Source: Magicicada septendecula
Lineage: Eukaryota; Arthropoda; Insecta; Hemiptera; Cicadidae
Assembly (NCBI GenBank): GCA_034769895.1
Contig: CM068372.1
Location: 239,406,343 to 239,470,342, forward strand
Reading direction: 5' to 3'
Length of the DNA: 64,000 nucleotides
Each line of letters starts with the position of its first letter. The stretch's first letter is position 1. The translations under genes and the position numbers were made by a program. Shown in pieces: positions 48,405 through 59,721 of the stretch. The notes under the pieces are model-generated. The model had not been told where the DNA came from. It did no database searches and was given only the letters and a program-made list of their open reading frames with translations.

Positions 48405-49440
48405 TGTCGACATGACAAAACCTGTCTCATCATTCATAGCATGCGAAGATAACAATGCCATTTCATTGCAATTAAAAGACTTCTGGGAATTGGAGGACGT
48501 TGCTGTCCGTGCTCCCTCAGTTGAGGACTCAGAATGCGAAAGTCATTTTTTGTCGCTAACACTTTCGGCAATAATAGTGGTAGATTTGTGGTGTCCCTAC
48601 CTCGCAGGGTATACAATTCTCATTTGGGCGACTCTCTTCCCGGAGCTATTCGCAGATTTCAATCACTGGAACTCAAGTTCAAGCAGAACCCTGCTCTTCA
48701 TAAAGACTATAGTAAATTCATGCAGGAATATTTAACTCTGGGTCACATGTCTTTGCTTGATTCTTACGATTTGTCAGTCAATAAGTCAGACACCTTTTAC
48801 TTACCGCACCATTCGGTTTTTAAGGGTTCTAGTATAACCACCAAATTGCGAGTTGTTTTCGACGGCTCTACCAAAACAACAAATAATTTGTCCTTGAACG
48901 ACACATTGATGGTTGGTCCCACGGTCCAGCAGGATCTTTTTTCGATTATGTCTCGGTTTCGTACGCACCGATACGTCCTCATTTCGGACATTGAGAAAAT
49001 GTACTGTCAAATTTTAGTTAATCCCAGGGATTCTAATGTACAACGAATTGTTTGGCGCGACGCCCCCCATAGGGAACTTCGACACGCCTTGAGGACAGTC
49101 ACATATGGGACTGCAAGTGCTTCATTTTTGGCCACAAGATGTATGTCACAAATAGCCCAGGAAAACAAAACTCAACACCCTATAGCCTGTTCTGCTATCG
49201 CAAACGATTTCTATGTGGACGATCTCATGACCGGCTCAGATAACCCACACATCTTATCGCAAATGAAGTCCGACATTACAAATTTATTAATTCAATATGG
49301 GTTTACTTTGCACAAGTGGTTTTCCAATGATCAAACCATTATAACTTCACACGCCAACTCTTCCCTTGACTTTAACAAGAATCAAACTATCAAACTTTGG
49401 GTATTCAATGGGACATTAACAATGATAGTTTCATATATAG
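48405..49440 (+). pseudogene. BEL/Pao reverse transcriptase
   Basis: LQLKDFWELEDV begins in one frame. After a frame change near 48534-48570 the main frame carries GRFVVSLP, TTKLRVVFDGSTKTTNNLS, LISDIEKMYCQILV and the catalytic FYVDDLMTGSD. The frame is lost again near 49395-49440. All core RT motifs are present, including the YVDD box typical of BEL/Pao, but no single protein spans them. Confidence 0.9.
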
Positions 49441-51784
49441 TTTCCAAAGAAATTTCGAAGTGGAGGTATTTAACAAGAGAAGGGTATTATCAGTTACCGC
49501 CGGAATTTACGACCCATTAGGACTTATTGGCCCGGTTACATTTTGGTGCAAGCATTTCATGCAGATATTGTGGTTAACCGGAACAAGTTGGGACGACCCC
49601 CTGTCAGACTCATTATCAAATCAATGGGTAGAGATTTATGCTCAGCTGACATCCGACACTTACTTCAAGATTCCAAGGTCCGTAAAGAATTTAAATAATT
49701 CCCAAATCATTTCATTTCAGCTCCATGGGTTTGCCGACGCGTCAGTAAAGGGTTACGCGTGCTGCATTTATGTGCGAACGGTGTATTCAAACCACAGCAT
49801 TTCATCAAACTTGTTATGCTCTAAATCTAGAGTCGCTCCCTTAAAGCAGGTAACATTACCCCGACTGGAACTTTGCGCCTGTCTCTTATTGGCTCAGTTG
49901 GTTTCCAAGGTTGTAAACGCGGTGAGTTATAAATTCGACGACTTGTATTTTTACTCCGACTCAATGATCGCCTTACACTGGATTCACCAGCAGTCTTCCA
50001 GATGGAAGGTATTTGTCTCCAACCGCGTTGCGGAGATACAGCGACTCACTGCAAAGGGTACCTGGCATCATGTCTCTTCACATGACAACCCTGCTGACAT
50101 TCTATTGCGTGGTTGTCTACCCCGTTTTTTACACGGTCACCCACAATGGTGGTATGGTCCATCCTGGTTGTCCAATGAGTCATCATCATGGCCCACCAGT
50201 GCTTTCGATGCCCATTCACCCTGCACTCATCCCGATCTTGAGCAAGAAAAACGTAAACAAGTCCAAACCACACTGGTTGCCGCTTCATCTACGCCTAATT
50301 ACTTTGAAAACTACTCTTCGCTTTCAAAACTTCTTCGTGTATTTTCTTACTGCTTTCGATTCATTCGGAACTCTAGGCTTCCCATAGCTGATAGAAACAC
50401 TTCTTTTTTAACTTCCCGTGAGTTACATGGTACACTTTTGACTTTTATTCGCCAGTCCCTGCGATCGCAATTTAATATCGAAATCAATGAACTTGAGGCA
50501 CAACGCTCTATCCCTAATAATAGCAAAATTCTTTCACTTAACCCCTTTCTGGACAATACGGGGATATTACGCGTGGGCGGACGCCTTCAGCACTCCCAGC
50601 TTACCTATGATAGCAAACACCAAATCATACTCCACCCGCATTCTCATCTCAGTAAACTAATGATAGAAGGCGAGCATCTTCGTCTACTCCATGCTGGGGT
50701 ACAATTGACTCAGTACTCTCTACGTCAGAAATACTGGATAATTAATGATAAATCGTACATACGATCAGTAATACACAAATGCATCACTTGCTTTCGATTC
50801 CGTGCTAGGGGCTCAAGCCAATTATTAGGACAATTGCCCTCTTCCCGAGTTACTCCTGCTAAGCCATTTTCTCAATGTGCAGTCAACTACGCCGGTCCGG
50901 TATTTATACGTCATGGCGGGCAGCGTTCCAAATCGACGTCAAAGGCTTATATTGCTCTATTTATATGCATGGCCACTACGGCCATTCACCTTGAATTAGT
51001 TTCAGATCTCACCTCAGACGCTTTCATAGCAGCCTTAAAACGGTTTATAGCTCGTAGAGGCATCCCTTCACAGATATTCTCCGACAATGGTACAAATTTT
51101 CGTCGTGCTAGCAGAACACTTCACGACTTATACAAACTTCTCCAATCTAACAAATTGGAACAGACTACCCAGGACTTTACCAGTGCCCAAGGAATCAAAT
51201 GGTCCTTCATTCCCCCGTCAGCACCTCATTTCGGTGGCCTGTGGGAGAGTGGAGTCAAGAGCGTCAAGTTTCATTTGCGGCGCGTTGTCGGCAGAACCAT
51301 TCTTACGTTTGAAGAGTATTACACTATTTTAACTCAAATAGAGTCCTGCCTCAACTCACGCCCCTTGTTCGCCATCTCAAATGACTCTAGGGATCCCGAG
51401 CCTTTGACTCCAGCGCACTTCTTGGTTGGTTCTCCACTCACTTCACTCCCGGAACCTGACTATTCCGAAGTCAAAATTGGTTGTTTGGGTAGATGGCAGC
51501 TGCCCCAAAGATTCACCCACTCTATATGGAAGAAGTGGTCAAGGCATTATTTGCACCAGTTGCAACAACGCAACAGATGGCGTCTCCAGTCAAAAAATTT
51601 GGCTCCCGGACAACTCGTCCTTATTTTGGAAGATAATTCCCCCCCTGCAGTGGAAACCGGGGTAGTCACTCAGGTCCATTTGGGTCAGGATTCACTAGTG
51701 CGCGTAGCGGATGTTCGCACCGCAAACGGCATCCTACGTAGACCCATTCACAAATTATGCCCACTTCCAGTGGCCTTATATTAA
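49397..51784 (+). pseudogene. BEL/Pao RNase H and integrase, long open frame with a changed catalytic residue
   Basis: The 795-codon frame ends at TAA 51782-51784. RNase H acidic residues are visible as GFADAS (D114), LPRLELC (E158) and YSDSM (D188). A His-His-Cys-Cys zinc module follows (HLRLLHAG ... CITC, about 428-470). The integrase core follows: NYAGP at 497, HLELVSDLTSDAF, SDNGTNF (D563) and GGLWESGVK (E617). BEL proteins normally read V-D-Y-A-G-P at the first catalytic position, while this copy has Asn (codon AAC at 50885-50887). A C-terminal domain (LGRWQ ... VRVADVRTANG) closes the frame. The open length shows modest age, yet the integrase should be inactive. Confidence 0.9.
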
Positions 51785-52212
51785 TTACATTAGCGTTCAT
51801 GCGACATGTATCATTGACTTGAACTTTTATCGCATTATCGTGCTTCATGCCTGGGACATACCCCGGGCGATCGCATGCTTGCCATTTTTTATTCTTATTA
51901 TATTATTATTATGTCTTTGTATTATCATATTGTTATGTATTATTGAATTTTTGGGATCATTATTCTATTATTATGTACTGTCAACTATTATGTCTTTCGG
52001 ATTCTTATATAATTATGTATTATTGAATTTTTTTGTGTCATTATTCTAATATTATGCATGTCAATTATTATGCCTTTTATTATTGTATTATCATATTGTT
52101 ATGTATTATTGAATTTTGGTGTCATTATTCTGTTGTTATGTAATGTCAATTATTATGCACTATTCGCATAATGACTTAAACTGCAAAATCACCCGATTTT
52201 GTGCGGGCAGTA
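51785..52212 (+). repeat. BEL 3' untranslated region with imperfect tandem repeats
   Basis: From about 51925 to 52165 three diverged units of about 83 bases repeat words such as tatgtattattgaatttt and gtcattattct. No coding signal is seen. The bases just before the LTR (gtgcgggcagta) are where the polypurine tract would be, though they are not purely purine. Confidence 0.7.
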
Positions 52213-52712
52213 TGTTAAACTTTGTACTTATAATATCTGCAATGTAACGGCGTGTGTGCGTGCAGTGATGTCATCCCCCCCCCCCCGTTAAACTGCTGCC
52301 AGCGTGTCCTGCACGCTCGCAGCAAGCCAGTCTAGTTCAGTTAACTGCTAAACTCCGAACGGGCAACAAGCCTTCATTTCGCCAGCCGCGGCTATGTATA
52401 TATTTTCAATTCTGAATATTCCACTGCAAATTATTATTATGATCTTCAGTGCTTAATTCATTAATACTTAGGCAATTTTCAGCTTCAATTTATTAGTATG
52501 ACTTTCAATATTTAATTCAACTCTACTTCTCAGGCAATGTATGCCGCGCTACACTGCACGTGCCATGCAATCGTTTTCATAAACATTTAATAAACAGTTA
52601 ATTCAAGGAAAGTATACAGTCCACTACTTTATTTCATTTCGTACCAGCCAACTCATCACCTAACGTTGTAAGACCAACTCAAGATTATTTCGAGAGCGTC
52701 GAAGACGTGACA
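52213..52712 (+). mobile_element. BEL/Pao 3' LTR
   Basis: This 500-bp LTR has the same ends as the 5' LTR. It has a longer C-run (12-13) and scattered differences, for example near 52396-52405. Confidence 0.93.
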
Positions 52713-52717
52713 TTCGT
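52713..52717. repeat. BEL target site duplication, right (ttcgt)
   Basis: It is identical to the bases before both 5' LTR copies. Confidence 0.88.
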
Positions 52718-53189
52718 CATCCGGTGTACTTGGACTATAGACGAGATCTATTTCCAAAACCAAACCGACACTTATAACGACGGACTGTTAGTGTAGGTTC
52801 TATGTAACGAAGTCTGTTTGTTAAGAGTGCTGTGTTTTCGGTTACACTTGTTTGATTATTCGTGGGTGTACGTTAGTTTAATACTTAAATAGTTGTGTTG
52901 CAGATACAAGTTTATTGCTAACTAATTTCTAATTACTTAACTAATTTCTGACTAATTAACTAAGTGTAGTGAAAACGTGTGAATCTGTTATTAACTAAAT
53001 AAGCATAAGCATGTTTAAATAACATGTTTACCTAAGTATAAATTTACTTAATTTTGTCATTTTACGGAACTTTGTGCGTGCGATTTTTATTTTAAAACAA
53101 TTTGTATAAATATCTACATTCTTAAATTTTGAATTCTTTAAAATACGTAACAGCTTTAACCTATACGCGTTTACTTTCAAACAGAAGGT
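52718..53189. other. Flank between BEL and the next transposase
   Basis: This is AT-rich with no gene recognised. It may include the left end of the next element, but no inverted repeat was found by eye. Confidence 0.45.
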
Positions 53190-53819
53190 ATGTCTGAAAG
53201 TGAGGAAACTGGGAAAAAGCGTGGTCGACCGTGAATACACCCGGTAAAAGAGAAAACACGTATTTCCGGTCGCGGAGTACCAATTACAGGGCAGTCCAGA
53301 GAATTCGTTTGTTTTCTACGAGATTATTTCGAGAAAGAGAAGGAACATGGTGGACCTCTGATTTCAGTTAGTCAAGTTGTTGATAGAACAGCAGCTGCAC
53401 TCTCTATAAGAAAAAATACGGTCGTAACGATAGGTAAGGAGAAGTTTAAACAAAGCGAGGAAGAATGTTTCCCTTCTAAACTGGAAACACCAGGTAAAAT
53501 ATCGGTATGGAGAACCATACATGACTTCCATATTCTAAGATTTATATTTAAAATCATTTTCAGCCGAACAGCCAGGGAAGGAATTTTAACAAAAAAAATA
53601 CTTCTTTGTTGCCAATAACGTAGTACACATATAAAAAAAAATTATCCCCTCCCCCTTCAACTATAATTTTGATTTATAGAAAATTACCCCAAGCCCGTTC
53701 AACTAGCCTCTTCATTTATAGATATTTCATCTACGTTTCTACAGTGGATTATTAAGATCTTATCAGGATACTTTATCAAAATTAAGTACTTTACTCATGT
53801 TACAACAAAAAATGTTTCT

Positions 53820-55210
53820 GGTAAACTGCCCTTTCCCCGTAACCGATCTTCACCAAAATCAACAGACATTGAGTTCTCTATAGCTCAGGCACATATGTAA
53901 AAAATTATTTGATTCTGTTTGAATTTACGGCAGTTATGGTTCGTCATATAAAAAATTACCCATGTTAAAACATAAAACATGAGATTTATAAAACATATCT
54001 AAGATTTATATTTAAAATCATTTTTGAAATAAAATATTTTCATAGAACCTACTAACGCTGGGGAAATCTGAGGAGCCAATCAGAGTTGGGCCTACCTGTC
54101 ACTCTGCTGAATTTGGTGGAAAGCCCTGTCACTGTCGTCAAAGTATCAGCCTTGACAGGGTCCTCTTTTTCTGCAAAATGGGAGAGGCTTGAGATGGAGT
54201 GAGTGACATGGTCCCCACCTCAATGAAGAACCCATTGTTTTATAAAAATATATTTAAATTTTGAAAACTGAAAATTCTTTCCTTGTTGTAAATATTTATA
54301 TTTTATAATCAAAATGACTTTATTTTTGTTACCTGGCAACAAAATTATTTTATTTTCAGCAATTACCATTGTTTCAAAAAGTTTAAATAAATTTTCAAGT
54401 ACTTTACTCTTGTTAAAACGTAAAAGGTTGCAGGTAAACTACCCCTTCCCCTTAACCGATCTTCACCAAAATCTAAAGGCCTTGAGACCTCTACAATTCA
54501 GGGACGTATGCAAAAACTTATTTGATTCTGTTTGAATTTGCGGCTGTTATCGTTTGCCATAGAAAATACGCTTGATAAAAAACGTTGCAGGTAAACTACC
54601 CCTTCCCCTCAACTGATCTTCACCAAAAACAATAGGTCTTGAGTACTCTACAAATCAGGGCTGTATGCAGAAAATTATTTGATTCTGTTTGAATTTGCGG
54701 CTGTTATCGTTTGCCATAGAAAATACCCTTGTTAAAAAAACGTTGTAGGTAAACTACCCCTTCCCCTTAACCGATCTTCACCAAAAACAATAGGTCTTGA
54801 GAACTCTACAATTTAGGGCTGTATGCAAATATTCTTTTGATTCTGTTTGAATTTGCGGCTGTTATCGTTTGCCATAGGAAATACCCTTGTTAAAACATAA
54901 AACGTTACAGGTAAACTACCCCTTTCCCTTAACCGATCTTCACCAAAAACAATAGGTCTTGAGAACTCTACAATTCAGGGCTGTATGCGAAACATTATTT
55001 GATTCTGTTTGAATTTGCGGCTGTTATCGTTTGTCAAAAAAAAAAATTTCCCTTGATAAAAAAAACCGTTGCAGGTAAACTACCCCTTTCCCTCAACCGA
55101 TCTTCACCAAAAACAATAGGTCGCGAGTACTCTACAAATCAGGGCTGTATGCAAAAAATTATTTTATTCTGTTTGAATTTGCGGCAGTTATCGTTTGCCA
55201 TAGAAAAAAA
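53820..55210. repeat. Minisatellite of about 160-bp units inside the transposase intron
   Basis: Five units start with ggtaaactacccc at about 54433, 54590, 54748, 54910 and 55073, spaced 157-163 bases. Each carries cttcaccaaaa, gattctgtttgaatttgcgg and ttatcgtttgccatag. An older outlying unit lies at 53820-53975. Units differ by a few bases and by A-run length. The last unit runs into a CA/CAGA microsatellite. Confidence 0.92.
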
Positions 55211-55214
55211 ATCT

Positions 55215-55272
55215 ACAGACAGACACACACACAGACAGACAGACACACAGACAGACACACACACAGACACTT
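55215..55272. repeat. (CAGA)n/(CA)n microsatellite
   Basis: Mixed acagacag and acacac runs lie directly after the minisatellite. Confidence 0.95.
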
Positions 55273-56494
55273 TTCGGAAAACGACTTTTTTTCATGTTTT
55301 GAGTCTAGTAGAATCAGAATCTGCAATAATCTCGAACACGATTTTTTTTGCCATCACCTTAAGGAATATGGCAGTAAAAAAGACAGATAGAAAAACGTGT
55401 TACTAATCTGGATGCTTTTGCAGAAGATGGGATCCGTCGCCACGTATATGAGTATTACAGTCGTAAAGAGTATCCTACAATAAAAAAGCTACTAGTTACT
55501 CTTCATGATGCAGAGCTTTTCACTGGTAGCCACTCGTCTTAAACGGTCCGTAATTAAAAATTTGGGATTTAAATTTACTACCGTTTCGGGTAGAAAAGTA
55601 TTAATGGAGCAACAACACGTAGTTGCTTCTCGCTGTAGATTTCTTAGGCGTGTAATAAATGAAAATTTTAATAACGTCGTCTGGGTTGACGAAACATGGG
55701 TGAACGCTGGATTTTCTTTAAAAAAGTGTTGGTCGGATGATTCTACGGCACGACTTGGAAAAGGTGGAAGACTTATAATTATCCACGCCGGAAATTCTCA
55801 GGGTTTATTCCCAATTGCCTCTGTGTATTTAACTCGAAAAAGACACTTCTATCACGAAGAAATGAATCACAACAAATTTAAAACATGGTTTGAAGAATTC
55901 CTGTTAAAGAGTATTCCTCCCAATTCAGTGATCGTGATGGACAACGCCCCATATCATTCAGTGATTAAAGACAAGGCTCCAACAATGGCTTCAAAAAAAG
56001 AAGAGATGGTTGAATGGTTAAAACGTCGAAACATTCCATTGACAAAGGATATGAAAAAGGCTGAGTTCATGGAATTAGTACTATTTAATAAACCAAAGTT
56101 TCCTGTGTATATTGACGAGTTGGCGGAAAGTTACTGTCATAAAGTCATCCGGTTGCCTCCATATCATTGTCAATTTAACGCCATAGAACTAATATGGGCC
56201 AGGGTTAAAAAATACGTTGCCATAAATAATACAAAATTCACGATGACTGAAGTCGAAAAATTAACAAATGAAGCCATACAAATGATTACTGGAGAAGACT
56301 GGAAGAAGGTAGTCGAACACACCAAGTCAGTTATTGAAGACGCTTGGAAAAATGAAGGTATAGTGGAACAGCAGATAGAAAATTTGATCATTTGTGTGAA
56401 TTGTTCGAGTGACAGTGAATCAGTTGAATCTGAAGATAGTGATTCTACATTAAGCGGGTCATCCATTATAAACGCAAGTTTTTATTTTGTTTAA

Positions 56495-57144
56495 TGTTAG
56501 AAGTAATGTTAAATATAAAATTGGAATTTCACTATTTATTGGCAGTTTCATTTATGAAGAATTCGCAAATATTTATGCTTGCTTAATACCAAATTATCTG
56601 TATTTATTAAGTTCATGATATAATAATAGAGTAATTATTTATCACGTTTTTCGAGTAAATTATTATGATATTAAATCCATACCAAAATATTAAGTAAGAT
56701 CTCATATTACCAGAGTTGGACTTAACTAGAATTTGCGTAACACGGTTCATGTCATTTCACAAAATAAAAGATTTTTTACGCGATTGTGAACAGATTAGTC
56801 TGCACTATGATTAAGGTAATGTACAGTATAATACGTATATGTTATTGCAACCATACATTAATAATCGTATTCACTACGATATAAGCTACGCGACTTCACT
56901 ACAAAAGCATCTCTGGATGCCTTACTGTAATTAAAAGTACATTAAGAGATATCATATCATGTTTGAAAAGTAAACTGTTTTGTCTTGAAAAACCGTATTA
57001 AATGACCTTGAGCGTGAATGTGTTGTAAGTTGTTTGTATGTGAATCATTGTTTCGGTGTATGAGAATCATTGTTTCGTGTTTATCAACTTGTAGAAGCCA
57101 CGTGGTCAGAGTGTGGCAACGTTATTTCCCTTTCAGTACAAACG
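56495..57144. other. AT-rich stretch between two transposons
   Basis: There is no supportable gene or clear repeat. Confidence 0.5.
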
Positions 57145-58690
57145 TCAATACCAAAGAAGTTTTAATAATAGTATAGGTATCAAGTTTCTATCTACTATTA
57201 GTGTTTTGAGCTGTTTTTCAAATAGCAGAACGATGATAGGTTTTTGCGAGGATGTTGGTTTACCTTCCGCAAATCCATTAACAATCAAGTTTCCACTAGT
57301 CTTATGTAGCGTGGAAACTGTGTGCTGTTCTGCGGCTTTACTTCTCCAATTGGTGCGATCACTTCCTACTCTCGGTATTTTCTTCTCCCAACAGTCTACC
57401 TGTAGATGACTACGTTTCCCACAGTTGTAACACTTCGGTCTTCTGTCTTTATCCTTTGGTTCGAAAGATCGTTGTGACTCTCTTGAATTTCTGAATTGTT
57501 TGTCCGACAACATTGTTTTTCTGCACCCATCGTAACGGCAATGTGATACAGGGATCTTCTGACTGCAATGTGATGGCACAAACCCATTAATGTAGCGGGA
57601 CGCTGACTTGGCAGCTTCAAACTCTAGGGCGTGAACAAGAGCTTCTGAGCTATTTCGGTGTCTTACCATTCGTAACACTTGCTGAAGTTCACAATCTCTG
57701 ATGCCATTAATAAATTTCTGCACCGCAAACCTTATTCGAAAATCTTCTGGTGCTTCAGGATAGCCCAATCTAATCAGTCTGTCGATACTTGCTTCAAACT
57801 CTTGAAGACTCTCCCCGGAACGTTGTCATCTTGTTCTCAACTGAGCATAGTACACATCTCGCAAATGTTTATCACCGTAGCGTAATTCTAGAGCTTTTAT
57901 CAACTCGGCATAGATATTCTGGCTCCCATGTGGCACTTTCTGTAGTAGTTCTGCCTCAGGTCCTTTTAATGCAAGAACGAGTGAAACAGCCTTGTCTTTC
58001 TCTGTCCAATTATTTGCGCATGCAGCAGCTTCAAATTGGCTGAGGTACGTTGCCCAGTGAGTGCTTCTGTCAAAGGTTGGAGCTTTGACATGAACTGTCC
58101 CTACTGCAGGCAAAGTGACTTTCTCTATTAACTTATTTTCTGTGTCTTTTTCTGTCTTTATCATTGGTACAGTTTGTTCAGAAATTTGATTTTGGTCGTG
58201 TTTTCATGAACTGCTCAACTTCACTTTTAATTCGTTCTCTTATGTTTGCCATTGAGTTTTCTACTGCAGATATTTTATTTAACACAGATTCTTCTATGAT
58301 AGATATTTTTGTAGACATCGATTCTTCAACAATCGAGACAGATTTTTTCCTTCAACTATTTTTAATGTCATTGATTCTTGTACCTCCGATATTTTAGTAA
58401 CTTATTAAGCTCACCTCGTAGGAGTCCCAACTCTGCAGCGGTTTGTTCTTGTATCTGCTTTTGCTCCTGTATTAACTCCTTGATGTCTTCTGTTTCACGC
58501 TCCAGTTCTTCTTTTTGTCTTTCTTCTGTTTCTAGCATTAGTGCTTTCTGACGTTCCACAGCCTCTTCTCTTACCTACCTGCGTTTTTCATCGTGTCGTT
58601 TTTCTGCTTCTTCCGCCTCCTGCCTGCGTCGATCCTCTGTCTGCAACAGCAGCGCCTGGAAATTTTCCATCATCTGAGAGGCATACATTG
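57145..58690 (-). pseudogene. Ty3/Gypsy-type gag, broken and truncated before protease
   Basis: Minus strand, in order. A coiled-coil, Glu/Arg/Gln-rich N-terminus starts near 58690 (MYASQMMENFQALL) and is interrupted by a TAG near 58575. A frame break follows near 58370. The capsid begins at 58164, with APTFDRSTHWATYLSQFEAA and LVLALKGPEAELLQ, and has a TGA at 57823-57825. It continues in the same frame with FINGIRDCELQQVLR and a CCHC zinc knuckle (CYNCGKRSHLQVDC, about 57430-57390). The frame ends just where the protease active site should begin. No pol is found to the left. The capsid and knuckle are those of insect Gypsy elements. Confidence 0.88.
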
Positions 58691-58750
58691 TTTACCGATT
58701 AATTACGAATTACACTCGTCTTGTACAAAGTGTCCACTGTTAACCGTTCT

Positions 58751-58768
58751 ATCCCACTTCTGACACCA
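58751..58768 (-). promoter_or_regulatory. Primer binding site matching tRNA-Leu
   Basis: On the minus strand TGGTGTCAGAAGTGGGAT lies one base after the LTR end. It is complementary to the 3' end of a tRNA ending ATCCCACTTCTGACACCA, which I recall as a tRNA-Leu type. Confidence 0.75.
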
Positions 58769-58769
58769 C

Positions 58770-59316
58770 TGTTACGACGGTCTACTTGATCGTCGTAGGT
58801 ACAGTGGAAACAAAATACAAGACACCAATTAAGTCACTAATCACCAGCTTTAATTTTCACAGTTAAACAGTTCGTAATTAACAACACAGTCTCTTACAAC
58901 AAATCATATAAAAATTGTTCACACGCAATGAAATGTCAACTAATATTAAACACAATTGTATTACAATGTACCGCCCGATTATAAATCACAACACTTCACT
59001 AATAACCACTTGAACGCACACAGTATTGTCACGCGATAATAACTCGAACCGCCTGTAATATATCGCAACTATAACTGAAAACTAAGGCCGCTACCGCCTT
59101 GTATTTATACAACGCTCACAGACCAGAAGATTCCATAACTACGGGTTATCTCTAACTACGACGTAATTAATTGTAGCCTTGACACAGAGCGTGCGGCCGC
59201 GCGTATTCTGCAGCGTCTAGCAAATGCGTCGAGAATCACGTACGCCACACGCATTACATTCCGGATCCACCTGGAACATTCGATAAACACGTAGATTGTT
59301 CTGTGATGCCGTAACA
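58770..59316 (-). mobile_element. Ty3/Gypsy 5' LTR (547 bp)
   Basis: On the plus strand it starts TGTTACGACGG and ends GCCGTAACA, so the ends form a short inverted repeat (TGTTACG/CGTAACA). A TATA-like tataaatacaagg lies on the minus strand near 59098-59110. The primer site and gag follow on the minus strand, so this is the 5' LTR. No 3' LTR is present in the window. Confidence 0.85.
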
Positions 59317-59439
59317 GTATGTTCTGCTAGCTCGAAATCTGATCAGTGCATTTATTCAAAAATTATTTTAGTAATTAATTCGTGTTTATGGTAATACATC
59401 CAGAATATCTGAATGTTTTTTTTGTGCTTGTAGGTCTAC

Positions 59440-59589
59440 TTATTGTCTTAAGGTTCTCTCTGTTAGAAATTTAACAGTCAAATGAAGCTAGTAGTCTGGG
59501 AACTGGATTTTGTACCGAAGTTTATATAAGAGCTTGTCATGCCAGGCAATGGCAAAGGCACTTTCTACATCTAGGAAACACCTACTGTG
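59440..59589 (-). pseudogene. Fragment of a Jockey-type LINE reverse transcriptase
   Basis: Minus-strand reading gives CFLDVESAFAIAWHDKLLYKL, then FPDY, a stop, and KFLTERTL. It aligns residue for residue with the first LINE in this window (CFLDVEKAFDSVWHDGLLFKL and SFLTERTF near 1360-1490). It is short, with one stop, and has decayed flanks. Confidence 0.75.
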
Positions 59590-59607
59590 TGCCGGCATCG
59601 GCATTTA

Positions 59608-59721
59608 TTCAATTTTCTATTGTATTGTATTTATTGTTTATAGCCTAAAGGTACCATAAAATTTATATAGTATGGTACCTTTAGGCTATAAACAATAAAT
59701 ACAATACAATAGAAAATTGAA
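59608..59721. repeat. Perfect 51-bp inverted repeat with 12-base spacer
   Basis: The left arm 59608-59658 and right arm 59671-59721 are exact reverse complements. The spacer 59659-59670 is aaatttatatag. The strand could fold into a stable hairpin. See findings. Confidence 0.95.

Larger units (their letters stand above)
36698..52712 (+). mobile_element. BEL/Pao retrotransposon, interrupted by a nested LTR element
   Basis: The 5' LTR (36698-37194), primer site and leader are followed by an 8.9-kb nested element (37469-46394). BEL sequence then resumes: leader, gag, protease, RT, RNase H and integrase, and the 3' LTR (52213-52712). The matching ttcgt flanks prove that the two distant LTRs belong to one insertion. 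Without the insert the element would be about 7.1 kb, normal for BEL/Pao. The coding part is decayed. Confidence 0.92.
53190..56494 (+). pseudogene. IS630-Tc1-mariner-type DDE transposase with wide D-E spacing, split and broken
   Basis: The first part (53190-about 53504) reads MSESEETGKKRGRP, then TGA (53232-53234), then a helix-turn-helix-like segment (VSQVVDRTAAALSIRKNTV). A possible donor is TCG|GTATGG at 53504/53505. The second part resumes at about 55387 (EKRVTNLDAFAEDGIRRHV), loses frame just before 55540, and then stays open for 329 codons from 55505 to 56494. In that frame the catalytic residues are D62 (VWVDETW), D146 (VIVMDNAPYH) and E228 (NAIELIWARVK). Eighty-one residues separate D146 and E228, far more than in Tc1 or mariner. 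From memory a DD82E lineage named Sailor fits. The tail is Ser/Glu/Asp-rich. No terminal repeats were found. Confidence 0.82.

Noticed and set aside
54433-55210. Regular repeats that could suggest a CRISPR-like array
   Set aside because: The whole 160-bp unit repeats without unique spacers, in a clearly eukaryotic context. It is a minisatellite.
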